From NCBI RefSeq assembly GCF_029227915.1, contig NC_079879.1:34414501-34478500 (forward strand): a stretch of DNA of 64,000 bases, given 5' to 3'. Numbering within the stretch: the first letter of the stretch is position 1; each line of letters opens with the position of its first letter. This document shows, one piece after another, positions 9,518 to 20,666 of the stretch. The stretch comes from Hydractinia symbiolongicarpus. Taxonomy: Eukaryota; Cnidaria; Hydrozoa; Anthoathecata; Hydractiniidae. Made by a program: the position numbers and the translations under genes. The notes below the pieces were generated by a model, which was not told the origin of the DNA, ran no database searches, and saw only the letters and a list, made by a program, of their open reading frames with translations.

Positions 9518-11860
9518 TTAAACGGATAAATTGATGATGCAATGCTTAACTTGTTTATTGAGGTCTGGTTTCAACCAAGAAATATGCATACCCTCTTTGA
9601 GTTTCCTCTGCCAATCAGTGTCTGCATGATCCAAAATAGAAAAACAATTTTCGTTACATAGTAATTTGCAGTTAAGATTTGACTGCATATGCTTAAATAT
9701 TTGTGAGTTTTTATCAGTTTTCAAATGTTCCTTAACTCTACTAGAAATGTGCCTGGTGGTTTCACCCACATAGCTAGCATTACAACTAGCACAAACAAAT
9801 TTATACACAAGTCCAGATTTAAAAGATTCAGGAACTCGGTCCTTGCAAGAAAAATAATCTTTAATTTTACACGACTTAAAAACGAGGCACACATTGATTT
9901 CTTTACACATCTTATTGACAAGTTGATTGACTTTTTCTTTGGCAGTAATAGAGTACTTGCCAATAAAAGGCAATTTAAAATACCTCTTTTCTAATACATT
10001 AGTTGTCTCTGCAGTGACAGCTGTAGAAAAATTCTTATCAAGGTAATTTGAAATATGGTGGTTTACCAGTTTTGTAGGAAAAAAGTTTTTTCTCAAAATT
10101 TCAGTCAGAGCCTTAATATTAATGTCAAAGTGTTTCCAACTGTTGTTAATTTTGAAAGTCCTGTCAATTAGTGTTTTAATGAGACCTATTTTATATATTT
10201 TGGGAGTGAAACTAAAATAATTAGTTAAAAGGCCAGTATAGGTTGACTTATGGAACACAGAAGTATAAAATTTGTCACTGGTGTTCTCAATTAAAATGTC
10301 AAGAAAAGGAAGTTTACCATCAACTTGTTTTTCTAAGGTAAATTTTATATTAGGGTGTCTCTGATTCAAGTATTCAAAAAAGGCCAAAGCTTCACTTTCA
10401 TCGTTAAATAAAGCAAAGATGTCATCCACATATCTACGGTAGTATGTTGGACCACAACCCGAGTAATTTTTTATCCATTCCTTTTCTTTAACGCCCATGA
10501 AAAGATTCGCTAAAATAGGTGCCAGCGGCGAGCCCATGGCAACACCATCGACCTGTTCATACATTTCATTATTGAACAAAAAATTCGAGGATGACGTTGC
10601 AAAAACGAATAATTGTTTTAGTTCAGATTTTGTGATTTTGAGTTTACGATTTCCGGCAATTACAAGTTGAACTGCAAGATCTAATGTTTCATTCAATGGT
10701 ATGTTCGTGAAAAGACTACAAACATCAAAAGAAACCATAAACTTGTCGGATTTACTCACCTTTTTTAATTCCTCAACGAAAGTGAAAGTATCTGCAGTAC
10801 AGTAATCCTTGGGAATTACATCAGATAATAAACCACCTAAAAACTTGGCAAGTTGATAGTTGCATGTGCCTATAGAAGATATAATAGGCCTAAATTTAGG
10901 TAAATTTTCAAAAGATTTATGCATTTTAGGAAGGCCGTATATTCTGGCCGGTTGAGAACCACTGGGATATATATCGTTGTACACTTTGTCACTAAAAAAA
11001 CCTTTTTTCTTTAAATTCCTAAGAAAACGTTGTAACTGTCCTTCTCTCTTCAATGTTGGATCTTCGTCGAGTTTTTTAAATTTAGTAGTATCTAAAATGA
11101 TATCCAAGATGCCTTTTTCATAATCCTTTCTGTCTAAGATTACTATCCCATTTCCCTTGTCCGGCTTTAAAATAACAATATTGTTTTTCTTCAACTTTTT
11201 CAGGATACCATGTTTTTTGATAACTTCGCGACTGGGTCGGTAATCGTGGTAATAACTGTTCGCAATATGTGATAGGCTGGACTTTAAAAGATTATCATCA
11301 TTTTTATCTTTCAAATTTGAGGACATAAATCGATAAATCCTTTCAAACGAAACAAACACATCTGTTTTCCTAAGTGTTAGTGGTGGAATGGCAAAAGACA
11401 GACCATTTTTTAAAATTTCACTCTCATCATCAAGCAAATTGTACGAAGATAAATTGGTGACAATTTCGTCTGCTGTAAACGGTGGTGCGACGTTTTTAGT
11501 TAGACTTCTAAGTTTCTTCTCTTGGGTAAAAATGCATTTTCTAATACTTTTTTCAACACTTTTCTCGGCTGCTTTCCGTAAAATATAGAAATCTATAGAA
11601 TTCAAGGTATCACTAAGAGATTGGACGTGATTTACATAATCTTTTCCTAACTTGATTCGTTCTTTTTCTCCTTTGTGAATGGCACTTTTCAGTAAGCGTT
11701 TACGTATTAATCGCCCATCATTAAAATTGGTGTGTGGTAAATTAAAACATAAAAACTTCGGTGTAACATTAAATGACTGACAGTTTCTTAAGAAAGTTAA
11801 ATCCAAATTCTTCTTTTCAACTTTGTATGATAACTTTTCGAAATTGTCGAAACATGTCAA
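9518..11860 (-). CDS. Penelope-like reverse transcriptase with C-terminal GIY-YIG endonuclease, left copy
   Basis: An open frame of 780 codons. Seen motifs: KPDKGNGIVILDR before the fingers, YGLPKMHK, FRPIISS, SFDVCSLFTNIP with catalytic Asp about 379, GVAMGSPLAPILANL, YVDD at about 477-480, and LPFLDI. Near residues 683-760 a Cys-bearing YKFVCASC...YVGETTR block with a later Glu fits a GIY-YIG nuclease. The RT-then-nuclease order is that of Penelope, Poseidon and Neptune type elements. It would copy element RNA at nicked target DNA. The frame has no ATG before about residue 180: the first codon given is TTG inside the terminal repeat, and the frame is open only a little further (to about 11881). 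The N-terminus may therefore come from another exon or be lost. The right copy differs at two residues. Confidence 0.9.
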   Translation of the reverse strand: MTCFDNFEKLSYKVEKKNLDLTFLRNCQSFNVTPKFLCFNLPHTNFNDGRLIRKRLLKSAIHKGEKERIKLGKDYVNHVQSLSDTLNSIDFYILRKAAEKSVEKSIRKCIFTQEKKLRSLTKNVAPPFTADEIVTNLSSYNLLDDESEILKNGLSFAIPPLTLRKTDVFVSFERIYRFMSSNLKDKNDDNLLKSSLSHIANSYYHDYRPSREVIKKHGILKKLKKNNIVILKPDKGNGIVILDRKDYEKGILDIILDTTKFKKLDEDPTLKREGQLQRFLRNLKKKGFFSDKVYNDIYPSGSQPARIYGLPKMHKSFENLPKFRPIISSIGTCNYQLAKFLGGLLSDVIPKDYCTADTFTFVEELKKVSKSDKFMVSFDVCSLFTNIPLNETLDLAVQLVIAGNRKLKITKSELKQLFVFATSSSNFLFNNEMYEQVDGVAMGSPLAPILANLFMGVKEKEWIKNYSGCGPTYYRRYVDDIFALFNDESEALAFFEYLNQRHPNIKFTLEKQVDGKLPFLDILIENTSDKFYTSVFHKSTYTGLLTNYFSFTPKIYKIGLIKTLIDRTFKINNSWKHFDINIKALTEILRKNFFPTKLVNHHISNYLDKNFSTAVTAETTNVLEKRYFKLPFIGKYSITAKEKVNQLVNKMCKEINVCLVFKSCKIKDYFSCKDRVPESFKSGLVYKFVCASCNASYVGETTRHISSRVKEHLKTDKNSQIFKHMQSNLNCKLLCNENCFSILDHADTDWQRKLKEGMHISWLKPDLNKQVKHCIINLSV

Positions 11861-11892
11861 AAATAAAACGTGTCGTAATTTTTATGAAAATA
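11846..11892. repeat. Terminal inverted repeat of the Penelope-like element (copy 2 of 2)
   Basis: Inverted match to 9152-9198. It overlaps the first codons of the RT frame and lacks the CTGAAGA part, so only the 9152 side can fold as a hammerhead. Confidence 0.85.
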
Positions 11893-13026
11893 TAAAGCTG
11901 TTTTGAAGGAAAAGTTCGAGTTTTCTAATTTCCGAAATAGTTTAGTAAGCGACCCTTTTGGGTCTAGTAATCATTTCAATAACCGCCGCACTGAGTGCCA
12001 ATTTAAGAGGGGTGTTTATAAAAGTAGTTATAAAAAAAGGCGAATGCTTATTTGAGAGGGCGCTTATTTGAGAGTGGACGCTTGTAAAAGTAGTTACAAA
12101 GAAGGATGGGGAGAGAGCACTTAATCGAGCATCCAGGGTAAATGTACTTTAGTAAAATTTGACGTATGCTTACCTCTCTTCTCTACACTTACGACTGATT
12201 GTGCAACAAATGTTTCTCATATCTTTAGTCACGTAAAAAAGGAAAAGTTAGAGCAAGGCTTCAGTTTTGAAAATGTGCTTCTATTAAAGGGATACAAGAA
12301 ACAGATAACAAGAACAACCCTTGTGGTTTTAACACTCGTTCCAAGTAGACAAATGATTAGCAATTTTTTTCTCGACTTTCTTTGTTTAGTAGATCACAAC
12401 AGACAGAATCTATCAATTCTTGAATACTGAGACAAGCGCGATAGTTATTAAGTAGTCAACACACTAAAATACCAAGAATGACCGCGTGATCTACGGAAAT
12501 CTCAACATTATAATCTATCTTTAGGGGCTATTACAGCAAATCATAAGGATTGTACTGTTGGCAAAATCAAGGAACGCATTCAAAGTTTTCTTCGGTATGC
12601 TCCGGATCAAGAAGGCGGTGCTGGAAGGAGGAAGAAAAATATACTTGAAAAAATTGGAAGTAAAGAAAAACTTGGAAATAAGAAAAGGGTACTGCTCGAG
12701 TCAAGCGTTTCGGAAAAAGAATCATAGCTTAAACCAAGAACTTGATTTTGAGTTTGCAGTAGTCCGGGTCCATTGTGGCATGACTTAAAGGAATTAATTT
12801 TCGCGAGAACATATATTTTGCGAGAATAAGGTATGTCAATTTAAGGAAAACATGAAAACAAAAAAGGGTTTCTCGAGTTGGAGAAAGAATCTTAACTACC
12901 AAAGAGTCAATAGGCGACACAATAATGTTCCTGTTAACGGTTATACTTCTATGTATGAAAAGGAAGTTGTAGTTTTATGTGTATAATTATATATTTATAT
13001 GTAAAAATGTTATTTGTATGTATGTA
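11893..13026. other. Intergenic or old repeat sequence
   Basis: Contains two close copies of CGCTTATTTGAGAG-like sequence near 12048-12080 and two of AAAAGTAGTTA(T/C)AAA, suggesting part of an old repeat. No coding frame is supported. Confidence 0.35.
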
Positions 13027-13902
13027 CAGTTGACTCTCTCTATCTCGACTACCCTCTATCTCGAACATCTCTCCATCTCGAACCAAAGTCTCGGTCCCTT
13101 GGACATTTGTGTAGGCTCTAAGCTATTTTCCTCTCTTTATCTCGAACCTCTCTATCTCGAATACCTCTCTATCTCGAACCAAAATCTCGGTCCCGTCTAA
13201 CTGTTTCTCTCTCTATCTCGAACTTTTCCGGATTTAAGAACCTATTTACACTAAAAATCGAATTAAAATGTTCCATTTTCGAACGAAAATGTTTGACGTT
13301 CGAATTCTAAAGTCACTCACAAAACATTGTTTACAGTGTTTTGAACCAGAAACCTTCTTGAGGTGAAGATGTCGGCTTTAAAAAGAAAACTCAATAACGT
13401 TTTTTTAATTCAAAAATGTCAAATAATTCGGGAAATCGAGAAAGGAATACGATGAAGACGATGGCAGTGACATGGAGGATGATTCATTTGATATAGTTGT
13501 CGAAAAACCATCAAGATCAAAAGTCGAGTGTAGTATTGATCTTTTGAAAGATCTAGCAATGTGTTGCGAAAAAGGCAATGAAATGCAAATACTTATCTCC
13601 AAATTCGAAAAAATGTATACTGAAGACAGAGTGGCATCACTTAAACAAAAAGACATAACCGATTTCTTTAAATGAAGCTGTAAATTTATTTTATGTATTT
13701 ATTTTAAAAGAAGTCTTGTGTATTGAATATTAACATTTTAACATCTCTCATTGACCTCTATCAACTCCCGATACACTGAAGGTTAAAAATACGTTTTTTA
13801 CGAAAAAATCCAATTTTTGTCAATTTTTCTCTATCTCGAACTTTCTCTATCTCGAACAAATTTTCTGGTCCCTTGCGAGTTCGAGATAGAGAGAGTCAAC
13901 TG
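13027..13902 (+). mobile_element. Internally deleted pogo/Tigger-like DNA transposon, left copy
   Basis: The ends CAGTTGACTCTCTCTATCTC and its inverse form terminal inverted repeats flanked by TA duplications. Inside both ends, TATCTCGAAC-type repeats recur several times. The interior keeps only the two ends of a transposase frame (separate entry). At 876 bp it is a MITE-like deletion derivative of an autonomous pogo-family element. Confidence 0.85.
13369..13675 (+). pseudogene. Remnant pogo/Tigger transposase: N-terminus joined out of frame to C-terminus
   Basis: Starting at the ATG at 13369, KRKLNN and then QIIREIEKG look like the start of a CENP-B-type helix-turn-helix domain. At about 13449 the frame shifts into an acidic segment (DED, MEDD) that ends in KQKDITDFFK and TGA at 13675, the usual tail after the DDE domain. 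The catalytic core is missing, so it is not functional. Confidence 0.75.
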
Positions 13903-14084
13903 TATATGTTTGTATGTAATATATTGTAAAACAAATTGACACTTTCAAGATACGAATACTATTTATATAATATATTGTAAAACAAAACTTAAGAGAGAAC
14001 AAAAAATGTTACCCGAGCTGGTTATGTTTAATGAATATCCCTGTCGATTCAATTAAAAAACAAAAAATAACAAGGTTGATAATT

Positions 14085-15078
14085 CCCAGTTAAAAAAATT
14101 GCGAAAAACATTTTCAAGGTTGTTTCTACAACGTCGTAGCAGCATTATATGTTGCATTTTGTGTCGCTTTGACGCTGCATAACTGTTTTCAGGTTGAGTT
14201 GTTACAACGTTGCTGCAATGTTGCAATTTCGTGTTACGATGATTCCCATTCGTGACCTTCATGCAACGTTATTCTAATGTCAGGAGTAACCTTCATTCAA
14301 CGTTATTTTAACATCGGGAGTAACCTTCATTCAACGTTATTTTAACATCGGGAGTAACCTTCATGCAACGTTATTCTAACATCGGGAGTAACCTTCATTC
14401 AACGTTATTTTAACATCGGGAGTAACCTTCATTCAACGTTATTTTAACATCAGGAGTAACCTTCATGCAACGTTATTCTAACATCAGGAGTAACCTTCAT
14501 TCAACGTTATTTTAACATCGGGAGTAACCTTCATGCAACGTCATTCTAGCATCGGGAGTAACCTTCATGCAACGTTATTCTAACATCAGGAGTAACCTTC
14601 ATTCAACGTTATTTTAACATCGGGAGTAACCTTCATTCAACGTTATTTTAACATCGGGAGTAACCTTCATGCAACGTTATTCTAACATCAGGAGTAACCT
14701 TCATGCAACGTTATTCTAACATCAGGAGTAACCTTCATTCAACGTTATTTTAACATCGGGAGTAACCTTCATTCAACGTTATTTTAACATCGGGAGTAAC
14801 CTTCATGCAACGTTATTCTAACATCGGGAGTAACCTTCATTCAACGTTATTTTAACATCGGGAGTAACCTTCATGCAACGTCATTCTAGCATCGGGAGTA
14901 ACCTTCATGCAACGTTATTCTAACATCAGGAGTAACCTTCATGCAACGTCATTCTAACATCGGGAGTAACCTTCATGCAACGTTATTCTAACATCAGGAG
15001 TAACCTTCATGCAACGTTATTCTAACATCGGGAGTAACTGTTGCTGCAACATTGCTGCAAGAATTTTTTTCTGCCGGG
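14085..15078. mobile_element. Possible non-autonomous DNA element containing a minisatellite, left copy
   Basis: The left end CCCAGTTAAAAAAATTGC and the right end GCAAGAATTTTTTTCTGCCGGG form an imperfect inverted repeat. Both sides also share GTTGCTGCAA-type subterminal repeats, and ATT(C) flanks both ends as a possible target duplication. The family is not recognised. Confidence 0.45.
14257..15038. repeat. 34-bp minisatellite, 23 units, left copy
   Basis: Exactly 782 bp, or 23 x 34. Units begin CTTCAT and end GGGAGTAAC or AGGAGTAAC. Two main types alternate irregularly: GCAACGTTATTCTAAC and TCAACGTTATTTTAAC, with rarer GTCATTCTAGC variants. The right-arm array has the same number and order of types. 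Confidence 0.95.
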
Positions 15079-15187
15079 ATTCTTTGCTTTCTTCTCCCTC
15101 TTCTAGTACCTCAGTACCAGTACTTTCTATTTCAAGTCACTCTCGTCAGAGCTTTCGTCGTTATGAACAATCCCAGTGAAATCATAT

Positions 15188-15471
15188 GAGTAAGCAAGCA
15201 GTTGTCAAACGGAGTTGCACCTGGTAATGTCAAAGTCTCTCTCAAGTTAAGTGATTTGAAGGCTCTACATGTGCAGCGGATTTTTAAAACATACAACCAT
15301 CTCAAGCTACAAAATGATTCTTTTATCAACGGTTTTGATGCTGCAGGGATTACAAAGGCGATCAAGTCTGCTAACAGCGTCTTTGCACGTATAGAGAACT
15401 CATTTGATGAGCAGATACATCAACTTAGTTATGTTAATAGATTTATTCACAATGAAAAGAGAAAATTCTAG
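15188..15471 (+). pseudogene. C-terminal remnant of a DDE-type transposase, left copy
   Basis: An open frame of about 94 codons without an ATG start. Its LSDLKALHVQRIF...INGFDAAGITKAI pattern resembles the segment after the catalytic core in pogo/jerky-type transposases (an Asn-Gly-Phe/Trp then Ala-Gly-Ile). The rest of the gene is absent. The assignment is tentative. Confidence 0.4.
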
Positions 15472-15989
15472 TTTTTTTATCCTTTTCTTCTAAAACCTCC
15501 TTTTCATGGCTTCAAATATGACTTTAAAAGGGTCTGTCGATTTCAAGCACGAATAAAAACACGTAATTTCACGTATTTTCAAAATTTTTAGTCGGTTATA
15601 AAATTTCGTCGCCTTGAAGCGGCTCATACAATAAACACGCACAAAAAGGGCTCGGATAGGTTAAGAATCGCAGACTATGACTAAATCAAATCATAGCAAA
15701 ATAAAGAAAGGACTGCACCTTTTTGCACCAAAAGCAACGCCCCCAACTTAAGAAGACACCAATTCATTAAGGAAAGTGTATCACAGCTTTTCAATAACAA
15801 CTCCATAGAACAGGTAACAAAAGTTTAATTGAGCCTAATCCACTGACTGTCGTCATAGAAACAAAAAGCGCTTGATTTACCTACGACACCTGAATCGTCA
15901 CATCACTATCACAAAAGTTAAATACGAAGACTTAAAAGTAATAGCAGGTATGTGAGAATAGTATTTATATTTTAAAAACGCTTGATTAA

Positions 15990-16860
15990 AAAGTGGTTTT
16001 AATTATGTAAAAATAAATGCTTGCCATTGTGGTTACCATCTGCATGTCTTTACAAAATGCACAAGACCTTTTTTATAAAAAGGAATTAGATCTGCAATTT
16101 ATATAGACGATGGCATTGCAGGGGCAAAAAGCTATATAGAATGTGGAGTTTTGTCTTAAACATCAACAAATCTAGGTTAACGCATTTTCAAAAGTCTAAA
16201 TGATTGGAATTTAAAATCGATAGACGAGATACGAAATTCTACGACCCGAAAAAACAATTCAAAATTTTATTTTCCATGATAAGATTATCCCTCAATAGAG
16301 ATGCGTTACAACAAAAAATTTATCAAAAATTGTAGGACATATTTTATCGATAGGGTTAGGAATTGGTCATTTAACCAGGTTATTTGTTAACCTTGATAAT
16401 GTATAAATGTATAATGTATAAATTCATAGATAACAAAGATTCGTGGTTGAACGTTCGGCTTTAGACAATATTTTGCTAACAGAACAAAGAGTAGGGAGAA
16501 TAATTTAAAATTTTGTAATGGTTTTATCCTTAAGATACAAAAGTGGTTTATTCTGATGCTAGTGACAAAAGAGTACATAGTAGAAAGGTTGGATAATAGA
16601 ATCGCTAAAGAAGACTTTAATAAATTTGAAAGAAGACAGAGTGCTACATACCGTGTACTGTAAAGCTATTGCTAGAATCATTTTCTCCAACACTTTTAAC
16701 AGAACCATTTTTTTGCACAATCAAACTGTGACAAGAATTTTTCAAAACAGTAGTACAAAAAATAACTTACAAAGTTTGCTCCCTGAAATTTATAACCTAT
16801 GCAGTAAACACAAAATCAAAATAGAACCTGAGTGGAAACCTTTTTTTTTTTTTTTTCGAT
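15990..16860 (+). pseudogene. DIRS/Ngaro-like retroelement RT and RNase H relic, left copy
   Basis: Broken frames on the plus strand carry HVFTKCTRPF (about 16040-16070), then IYIDDGIAGAK (about 16100-16130), which fits the RT catalytic YxDD box of DIRS-like elements. Further on, TVTRIFQNSSTKNNLQSLLP with KIKIEPEW (about 16710-16840) fits the RNase H end of the same group. Several stops and frameshifts are present. In the right arm the 3.0 kb insertion splits this relic. Confidence 0.6.
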
Positions 16861-17919
16861 ACAATTTAAAAGAAATATAAAAACTTCTCAATCGATAGAT
16901 TTGCAGATAATGTTAACATCAGGACAAACAAGAGGCTCAATGGCTTAGAGATTTCCGCTATCAGCATAAACAACCCCAAATTTAAATTGACCAATAAGCA
17001 CAAGGCCAGCGTGCCACATACCTTACTTTCATAGCTAAGAATGAAATATTCGTTTGGGTAAGTGAAACCATTTCCTCTAAACGTTGAAAAAGTTAAGGGT
17101 TTTCCAGTATTCACCACGTGATGGAAGAACAATAGAACTAACCAATCAAAAAGCGCGGTCGACAGCATAAAATTAGTTTGTCGCCCGGCGTAATTTTTCC
17201 GTTCTCCTGGCTAATTTTGGATGGATTTTTATGAGTTGATGAGCATCTTTCAGTTATTCTGAAATCACGTGATTTTATTGTATACAAAAATAAAAATTCA
17301 ATGTGAAGAAAAAGATTAAATTTCTTTTTTGGTGTGAATTTTTCTTAATTACCCAGCAATGGTGGGCGATATTTTTACGTTTAAAACGCTTCTTTAGCCC
17401 TCCCTAGACAAAGTATATAAGAACATGTCTCAAAATTTAAGAACATATTTAGAATATTATAAGGCTTTGTAACGCTTGACTACATATTCATTGAACAAGT
17501 TCATTGAATGTTTCAGAATTTATTTATTAATTTTAACTCATGCTCCCTCGCTCAATTCTTTTGAGAATAAAATTAAAATTAAAGGGTGACCAAAAAAGAA
17601 AATAAGGAACAAGGTAGTACAAACTGAGTTACCACTAGATTATTATTTTTTTTATCTTCTTTGCTCTAAGCGATGGCTGAAAATGACCCCTGTTCACATG
17701 AACCAATATTTCTTTGAACTCTCTGGAGGTCATAAAAAATGTATTTTTCACATAGTAAATTTGTCCATGCACAATGTATTTACCCCCCCATCCAATTTTA
17801 AAACCAACAGGACAGAAAACTTTTATACGAGACAGGTATACATGATTTTATTGACTTTGAACAGGTGGACAGGATTGTAAAAAGTGTTCACAGCATATTT
17901 CACATGTAAGAAGGACTAA
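16861..17919. other. No gene recognised
   Basis: Open frames of 100 codons (minus strand, 16866-17168) and 65 codons (plus, 17683-17880) have no recognisable domain or splice context. Confidence 0.35.
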
Positions 17920-18233
17920 AAGAGGGATTTTCACCAAGCGAATTGGATGGTGAATTTGATTTGAAAAATTCGCTTCGCCGTCAAGTAAAAGTACTTTCTA
18001 CTTTTAATGGCAAAATATTTCTCTGTACACTGTAAATCAATCAGAACGCAATGCTTAGTGTTTATTAATAAAAAACTTATTACTGGAAAGAACTTAAAAT
18101 AACTATTTAGGTTTTAACACCCGCAGTGTTTTAAATTCCCCGCATGTTTTTTTGTTTTACGTGAAAAAGATATTTTGCAGCTAATTCAACGCCGAATTTG
18201 CCATTCACAATTCGCTCTGTGGAAATCCCTCTT
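17920..18233. mobile_element. MITE, left copy
   Basis: The start AAGAGGGATTTTCACCAAGC and the inverse of the end (AAGAGGGATTTCCACAGAGC) form terminal inverted repeats of about 25-40 bp with a few mismatches, flanked by TAA-like sequence. About 314 bp and non-coding. Confidence 0.65.
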
Positions 18234-18933
18234 AATACAAAAATTATGACTACTTGTAAAAATATTTGATTTTATTGGTTTATTTAAAAAATACGAATAT
18301 GCCATGATAAAGATTCACCTATCTATGTATGCACACAATCCGGATAACCTATCTGAGTTTTCACTAACATATTGCCGCACGTAGTGCAGTAGGTTTGTCT
18401 GCAGCTTCTAGTTCTAGAGACCGTGAATCGAATGTGAAATAGAAAATATATGTACGTGGTCCGGACTTTATCAGCTTACGCGTAATATATACGTCAACGT
18501 GTATCCCATTTATAATATAGTAGTAAAAAACATATTTAACATAGTATATAAGTAAGAAAAATGAAATGGAGTAGTCTCTGACTTATCGCCTGCATTTTTT
18601 AGCATGACGATTTGCGTTTGAGGTGTGCGAATATAAACACCACCATGTCGCAATAAAATTTGTCTAGTTAATTAGCTACTTTATATATATATGATGGAGT
18701 AAAGTGTAGCTAGAGACAAGTGTTTTATACAGAATTCAAGTTTATTTATCCAATCAAAGTCTAGAGGAATGTTTTCTGGATGCTGTAGGTTTGACAAAGT
18801 GCCCAAGCTTTCAGAAAAAAATCTAGAGGTCAACCAAATAGATAATTAAAGCCCGTGTTTAGGGTTACCTACTGAGCATTACTCCAACTAAAAATTTTGC
18901 TCCTTTTAATAGCTCTTTTCTACTCTCACTTAG

Positions 18934-19306
18934 CTAATCAAAAATAATTTTTACCTGATGAGATTCGGTGATCATACTACATGATTTTGAACAGATAATA
19001 TCATTATCAAGCATGCTATAATATAAACTATACTCTGAAATTCCCGCCAACAACGCAACCCTAAAAATAAATTTAACACAGCCAAAAGACGATCTTGGTC
19101 TTAATCCAACGCGACTATGTTTGGCCAAAGAACGTAGAATACTACAAGATCGTGAAGATCAGATTATTTACAATCTGTATTCAAAACAAAACGAAGCTTT
19201 CCTATTGGCTTTTCAGGTAATAACAAATAAATTAAAAAAAAAATTATTTATTGACCAGGGTCCGCGCAAATGTTTTAGCCTAAATATTACAACCTCGTAT
19301 GTCTAG
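18934..19306. other. Exon-like segments on both strands
   Basis: On the plus strand, a frame through 19121-19216 ends in CAG followed by GTAATA and encodes a hydrophilic DREDQIIYNLYSKQNEAF segment. On the minus strand, a frame between an AG at about 19062 and a CAG/GTAAAA donor at about 18953 is also open. The two leave in opposite directions from one point. No protein family is recognised, and neither is connected to a second exon. Confidence 0.2.
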
Positions 19307-20539
19307 TCTAGCTGCACTGTCTCTATTTCTCTATCTCCCTCAAGGCGATTTCAAAATTCCCGCCTCGAGTAGCGGTCGGCGGAAATCAAAACAGTTTAAT
19401 TCACGTTTCTTTACCCAAATACATAAACAATGAACGTATAACTGGAAAAGAGAATTTAACTTATTGTGTCCACCAATTAATTAAATAAGTAAGAAAAATA
19501 AATCATTTAAGGATGGGCAAAGCAGAAGACGTTTTAATTTTTTTCAAAACAAAAATATTTTTGGGCAGTTATTACAATGATAGGAAAGAGTTTCATGCTT
19601 TTGTTAAAGAGATTATGTCTTTGAAACCTCACTTTGTTAATTACGATGCGCGGGATAGCGTTTTTCACCGGTATATGCATTTATACATTAGCTTTTTAAT
19701 TAACTTTCGTAACGAGACTTACAATTGATCAGCCGATGTAAACATACGACAATTGGTCGCATGAAGCGAAACATTTTTCTTCTGTGAAGAAGAGGTTTAT
19801 CTTCATGAAACGCTTTCGCTCATATGAAGCTCCAGGTTTATCTACACAATTTCCACATACAACAAGTCCACATGAGTCGAAACTTTGCTCACATGACGAT
19901 TAAAATCCAATAAAGAAAGGATTCAGCTCGCATGTGGAGTTTTTGGTAACACAGATATAATAAAGTATTATAATGCCATTACCTCAAACAACGCAACGAT
20001 ACACGACCTCTGCTACAGACGAATCTTCCAGAAGTCGCATTATCTTGTAGTACACTTTCTAGGTATCAAAGTGCTTGAAATTTATGGTAATGGTGGCCAG
20101 CAAAGCACACAGAGGTGAAAACGTGTCACGCGTCTTACCACAGGGTAAGACGCGGGACAATAAGAAGGCCGTAATTACGGCAGATTGTTGCAGTACTCGT
20201 TGGGGTCACTTAAAAAACGGATTTAAATCACCTGCAATTATATACCTTTTTTTAAATTGACATTTAAAAGAGCCAAAAAATTGGAAGCTCACAACGTCAC
20301 AAAAAACCAAGAAGAACCAACCGCCCTAGACTTACCCAAAGCTTATAAATATAGAATAAGTTATATTTCTAAAAATATAAAAGTTAAAAACAAGTTTAAA
20401 AATCAGCAAAAGCTTTTCAATATCATCATCAGTGTTATTACAAATGTAAAATTGTGTGTGGAAGAAAAAGGAATAAAAAGAAGAGAAAAAAAGAGAAAAA
20501 ACGCGGTAATCGTCATAGGAGCAACAATGGTGTCATGAG
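19307..20539. other. No gene recognised
   Basis: A 71-codon plus-strand frame (19513-19728) starting with ATG and a second at 20075-20260 have no domain that I recognise. They are kept unchanged in the right arm except for one residue, but the whole region is almost identical there. Confidence 0.3.
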
Positions 20540-20666
20540 GATTCACGCATTTTCTTTGTAACAGTGGTATTTTTGTCTCCAGCTTGTTGTTCAATGAAGG
20601 CTTTTTTAGGGCAATAAGGGACGCTTCCATGTTTCTTCGTTCTCTATTGTTTATTGGTGCAGACAT
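20540..20666 (-). pseudogene. Possible GIY-YIG/Penelope-type C-terminal fragment, left copy
   Basis: The minus-strand frame reads RERRNMEASLIALKKPSLNN, followed by a Leu-rich end. An R..(L/M)EA..I...KPSLN pattern closes the GIY-YIG domain of many RT-containing elements. Only this short piece is recognisable. Confidence 0.35.

Larger units (their letters stand above)
9152..11892 (-). mobile_element. Penelope-like retroelement, left copy
   Basis: The element has one long RT/GIY-YIG frame and a 3' region with a hammerhead-like core. It is bounded by a 47-bp inverted repeat (9152-9198 and 11846-11892), whose second copy overlaps the start of the reading frame. An inverted extra copy of the terminus is a known oddity of Penelope-like insertions. 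Target duplications were not identified. The 3' flank outside the repeat (9097-9151) contains AATATAAAGCT, also found just outside the other end, so the true borders may lie somewhat further out. Confidence 0.85.

Noticed and set aside
14257-15038. CRISPR-like array
   Set aside because: Units abut directly with no unique spacers, and the setting is eukaryotic. It is a minisatellite.
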